Shown in pieces: positions 61,467 through 64,000 of a stretch of DNA of 64,000 nucleotides (position 1 is its first letter; the number at the start of each line of letters is the position of its first letter). Both the position numbers and the translations under genes were made by a program. The notes under the pieces are model-generated. The model made no database searches, had not been told where the DNA came from, and was given only the letters and a program-made list of their open reading frames with translations. The stretch spans positions 84,823 to 148,822 of the forward strand of contig NZ_JAULSA010000013.1 in NCBI RefSeq assembly GCF_030518235.1, given 5' to 3'. This stretch comes from Saccharibacillus sp. CPCC 101409 (GTDB lineage: Bacteria; Bacillota; Bacilli; Paenibacillales; Paenibacillaceae).

Positions 61467-62150
61467 TTACGGCTCTCCCCGCTCTTCGCCGCGCGATTCC
61501 CGCACCAGCCGGATGGGGCCGTTCGAGTTCAGCCGGATCATCTGCTCGGTCATTTCCTCGGGCGTGTAAGGCATGTCATTGTCGAGCCACCAGTAGATCA
61601 CGCCTACATAGGCCGATCCGATGTAGCTCGCGATCACGTCTTTGTGCGCCGGCAGTTTTTCCTCGTCCAGCGCGGCAAATTTCTCTTCGTAAAACCTTGC
61701 AAAATAACGCTTCATATACTGCACGAAATCCGACATCGCTTTGCGCTGAAACATAATGCCGAAGAAAACGCGGTATCGCTCCACATACTCGAATATTCGG
61801 CCCGCGATATACCGCTGGAGCTCGTCGATCGACGCCCCGAACGATCGCGCGTCTTTGGCTTCGCCAAACAGTTCGTCGAGGATATCGTCCGTTACGCTTT
61901 GCAGCAGATGATCTTTCGTTTCGTAGTGCAGATAGAACGTTTTGCGGTTGACCTTCGCGGCGTCGGCGATATCCCGCACCGTAATATGGTAGTAGTCCTT
62001 TTGTTCCATCAGTATCAGCAGCGCGTCCCGCAGCAGCTCGCGCGTGCGCGCGACTCTCGGATCGATTCGCTTGGCCGCGGCAGCGTCGGTTCTGTCGATG
62101 TTCGGATTGTTTTTCGCTTCCAATCCCGGTTTTTCGGAGTCTGCGGACAT
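61467..62150 (-). CDS. TetR-family regulator of the aldehyde dehydrogenase
   Basis: The 227-residue protein has a polar N-terminal tail and the TetR head RELLRDALLILMEQKDYYHI to RKTFYLHYETKDHLL (about 40-85), plus a C-terminal domain of the DhaS-like TetR_C type. ATG 62150 has AAGGAGAG. It is divergent from the aldehyde dehydrogenase, with a 20-bp palindrome between them. Confidence 0.86.
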   Translation of the reverse strand: MSADSEKPGLEAKNNPNIDRTDAAAAKRIDPRVARTRELLRDALLILMEQKDYYHITVRDIADAAKVNRKTFYLHYETKDHLLQSVTDDILDELFGEAKDARSFGASIDELQRYIAGRIFEYVERYRVFFGIMFQRKAMSDFVQYMKRYFARFYEEKFAALDEEKLPAHKDVIASYIGSAYVGVIYWWLDNDMPYTPEEMTEQMIRLNSNGPIRLVRESRGEERGEP

Positions 62151-62242
62151 ATTCTCTCCTTCTTTTCGCCTCATTTTTATCTCATGTGCGGCATAAGCCT
62201 CGTTTGTACCTGTACTGGTTATTGTAACATGGCAAAGTTGTG

Positions 62243-62262
62243 TCTATACTTGCATGTATAGA
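62243..62262. promoter_or_regulatory. Putative TetR operator
   Basis: TCTATACTTGCATGTATAGA has 7-bp perfect arms around TTGCAT, between the TetR and aldehyde dehydrogenase starts. Confidence 0.7.
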
Positions 62263-62314
62263 TTGATAGCAATTTAATGATTAAAAATATAAATAAACGG
62301 GAGAGTCGATTTTT

Positions 62315-63652
62315 ATGACAAACGCATCACCCAAGGCAAACCGAGCGCAAACCGCGCATGAACTCGTGCTTCGCCAGCGTACATTTTTCCGCAGCGGTCA
62401 AACGAGAGATATCGCCTACCGCACGGAAGCGCTCAAACGCCTTCGCCGCGGTATCGAGGAGCACCGCCAGCAGATTCTGGACGCGCTGCGCGCGGACCTG
62501 AACAAATCCGAAGCCGAAGCATTCAGCTCCGAGATCCGTCTTGTGCTGGGCGAACTGGATTACACGCTGGAGCATCTTGAAGACTGGGCCGCTCCCCGCG
62601 TCGTGCCGACTTCGTCGCAGATCGAGAACGCGACCAGTACGATCCGGCCGGAAGCTTACGGGCTTACCCTGATTATCGCGCCGTGGAACTATCCGTTCCA
62701 GCTCGCTTTCTCTCCGCTGATCGGGGCGATTGCCGCCGGCAACTGTGCGGTAGTCAAGCCGTCCGAGCTGACGCCGAACGTATCGAAGCTGACCGCCGAC
62801 CTGATCCGGGGCTGCTTCCAAGACGAATATATCGCCGCCATGGAAGGCGAAGTCGAGACGAGCACCGAACTGCTGCGCGAGAAATTCGATTATATTTTCT
62901 TCACGGGCAGTACGCCGGTCGGCAAAGTCGTCATGCGAGCCGCAGCCGAGCATCTGACGCCGACCACGCTGGAACTGGGCGGCAAAAGCCCGGCGATCGT
63001 GCACAAAGACGCGAACCTGCGGCGCGCGGCGCAAAGTCTGGTCCGCGGCAAATTCCTGAACGCCGGACAAACCTGCGTGGCGCCGGATTATCTGCTGGTG
63101 CACGAAGACGTCCGCGAAGAGCTGCTGCGCGAGATCAAGCTGGAGATCGCGGACAAATACGGCGAGGACGTGCTGGAGAACCCGGACTTCCCGCGTATCG
63201 TCAACGAGAAGAACTTCGACCGGTTGAACCGTTTCCTGAACGACGGCCAAACGCTGCTCGGCGGCCGCGCCCTGCGCGAACGTCTGGCGATCGAACCGAC
63301 GCTGCTGGAGAATATCGACTGGGAATCGCCGGTGATGCAGGAAGAAATCTTCGGGCCCATCCTGCCGGTGATGACCTATACCGATTCGGAACTGAATTCA
63401 GTGCTCGAACAGATCGTCGACCGTCCGAAACCGCTGGCCTTCTACCTGTTTACCCGCGACGAGCAACTGCAAAATACCGTGCTGGACACCGTATCGTTCG
63501 GCGGAGGCTGCATCAACGAAACGCTGCTGCATATGAGCTCGCACGAACTTCCTTTCGGCGGCGTCGGCGCAAGCGGCATGGGCTCCTACCACGGCCGCCA
63601 GAGCTTCGAAACGTTCTCGCACCATAAGTCGGTGCTGAACCGCCGAGTTTGA
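62315..63652 (+). CDS. Aldehyde dehydrogenase (AldB/YwdH-like)
   Basis: The 445-residue protein is a class-3-type ALDH: Asn125 in PWNYPF, Glu220 in LELGGKSP and nucleophile Cys254 in NAGQTCVAPDY. It oxidises an aldehyde to an acid with NAD(P). It lacks the C-terminal membrane helix of fatty aldehyde dehydrogenases and ends at HHKSVLNRRV, so it is soluble. GGGAGAG precedes ATG. The divergent TetR regulator suggests induction by its aldehyde. A terminator follows. Confidence 0.9.
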   Translation: MTNASPKANRAQTAHELVLRQRTFFRSGQTRDIAYRTEALKRLRRGIEEHRQQILDALRADLNKSEAEAFSSEIRLVLGELDYTLEHLEDWAAPRVVPTSSQIENATSTIRPEAYGLTLIIAPWNYPFQLAFSPLIGAIAAGNCAVVKPSELTPNVSKLTADLIRGCFQDEYIAAMEGEVETSTELLREKFDYIFFTGSTPVGKVVMRAAAEHLTPTTLELGGKSPAIVHKDANLRRAAQSLVRGKFLNAGQTCVAPDYLLVHEDVREELLREIKLEIADKYGEDVLENPDFPRIVNEKNFDRLNRFLNDGQTLLGGRALRERLAIEPTLLENIDWESPVMQEEIFGPILPVMTYTDSELNSVLEQIVDRPKPLAFYLFTRDEQLQNTVLDTVSFGGGCINETLLHMSSHELPFGGVGASGMGSYHGRQSFETFSHHKSVLNRRV

Positions 63653-63683
63653 CGTCTGCTATCTCAAATCGGCCTTATATACC

Positions 63684-63720
63684 GGGCAGGAGATCTCTGA
63701 ATCTCCCGCCCTTCCTTTTT
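63684..63720 (+). terminator. Terminator after the aldehyde dehydrogenase gene
   Basis: GGGCAGGAGAT pairs with ATCTCCCGCCC (one mismatch), followed by a T run. Confidence 0.78.
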
Positions 63721-63728
63721 CCGCCCTC

Positions 63729-63895
63729 TTGAGCGGCTGATCGCGTTGTAGCGAGCAGCCGCTCAACGTGTTGAGAAGGTTCGTTTCATAAAAAAGCTGA
63801 TAAGCGAAGGAAGAAATTCAGTGTAGGAGCGATAGCGTTCGCCTTTGAAATCAGGAAGATACCCCTTATAATCTAATCAGTCTTCCTGATTTCAA
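63729..63895. other. Tandem hairpins upstream of the intron-like end
   Basis: TTGAGCGGCTG (63729-63739) pairs perfectly with CAGCCGCTCAA (63756-63766), extended by inner TCGC/GCGA. TTGAAATCAGGAAGA (63845-63859) pairs perfectly with TCTTCCTGATTTCAA (63881-63895). A smaller GCGA/TCGC stem lies near 63835. No gene is visible. None has a T run, so they are not ordinary terminators. Confidence 0.65.
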
Positions 63896-63939
63896 CACGC
63901 GACCTAAAGTCTTTCGAAGAAAGACACATCGAAAGCCGC

Positions 63940-64000
63940 GTGCCCAGCCAAGCACTCTTTTTCTAGCCGGTGAAAGTCCGGTCGCGGGAGGGGCCAAGCC
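63940..64000 (+). mobile_element. 5' end of a group II intron (cut by window edge)
   Basis: GTGCCCAGCC at 63940 fits a bacterial group II intron 5' end (GUGYG-like). It is followed by the domain I segment AGCCGGTGAAAGTCCGGTC, which has the typical GUGAAAGUCC block between pairing arms, and then GGGGCCAAGCC. The intron's reverse transcriptase would lie beyond the window. The exact first base is inferred. Confidence 0.62.

Overview
The window looks like chromosomal DNA from a moderately GC-rich, spore-forming Gram-positive of the Paenibacillaceae (Paenibacillus/Saccharibacillus type). This is inferred from strong AGGAGG ribosome sites, frequent TTG/GTG starts, many rho-independent terminators, LplB/LplC-type sugar permeases next to unusual glycoside hydrolases, a UPF0291 protein and an Hfq-like protein. 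No tRNA, rRNA or CRISPR array was found. The first gene (EcfT) is cut by the left edge and a probable group II intron begins at the right edge.

Layout. 0-4 kb: EcfT tail, virginiamycin B lyase, a repeat element, and a DMT transporter/DHDPS-like pair. 4.2-10.7 kb: a plant cell-wall (pectin/xylan) cluster of GH43, GH28, an AraC regulator, an esterase and GH105. 10.9-17 kb: MarR-MATE and TetR-MFS efflux pairs around a DUF1906 gene and a broken membrane-protein gene. 17-21.7 kb: RpiR regulator, YhhX-like dehydrogenase, secreted beta-propeller protein and a GNAT enzyme. 22-27.8 kb: a more AT-rich stretch with three TetR regulators next to small oxidoreductases, one of which has lost an internal segment. 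27.5-37.3 kb: a UPF0291 protein, an MFS pump, a 667-residue protein combining two TerD-like domains with an Mrr-like nuclease domain, AT-rich genes for secreted proteins, a LysR-MFS pair, and two hypothetical secreted proteins. 37.4-40 kb: an Old Yellow Enzyme gene and its TetR regulator, then a second copy of the repeat. 40-47.9 kb: an eight-gene peptide/opine-type ABC operon carrying an ornithine-cyclodeaminase-family enzyme, an AstE-like deacylase and an AhpD-like protein. 48-49.6 kb: MerR-SDR stress pair. 49.7-55.6 kb: a sugar ABC importer with a 735-residue putative glycoside hydrolase. 55.8-63.7 kb: Hfq-like protein, cupin, ArsR-MFS, DUF488-ferredoxin, hcp, TetR-aldehyde dehydrogenase.

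How the parts work together. The 4-10.7 kb genes fit intracellular breakdown of pectin and xylan oligomers, but their transporter is not adjacent; only an 18-codon scrap resembling a LipO-type binding protein remains upstream of GH43. Much of the rest is one-regulator/one-effector modules. Several have readable operators overlapping their promoters (MarR at 10.9 kb, TetR at 17.0, 26.5, 39.5 and 62.2 kb, MerR at 49.6 kb, ArsR at 57.2 kb).

Most unusual items: the vWA-like/TerD/Mrr-like/TerD protein; a roughly 320-330 bp element with 10-bp terminal inverted repeats, found twice and each time sitting between two copies of a local terminator hairpin; a TetR gene that appears to be transcribed without a leader; a GNAT gene that seems to start at ATT; and an Hfq-like gene outside its usual context.
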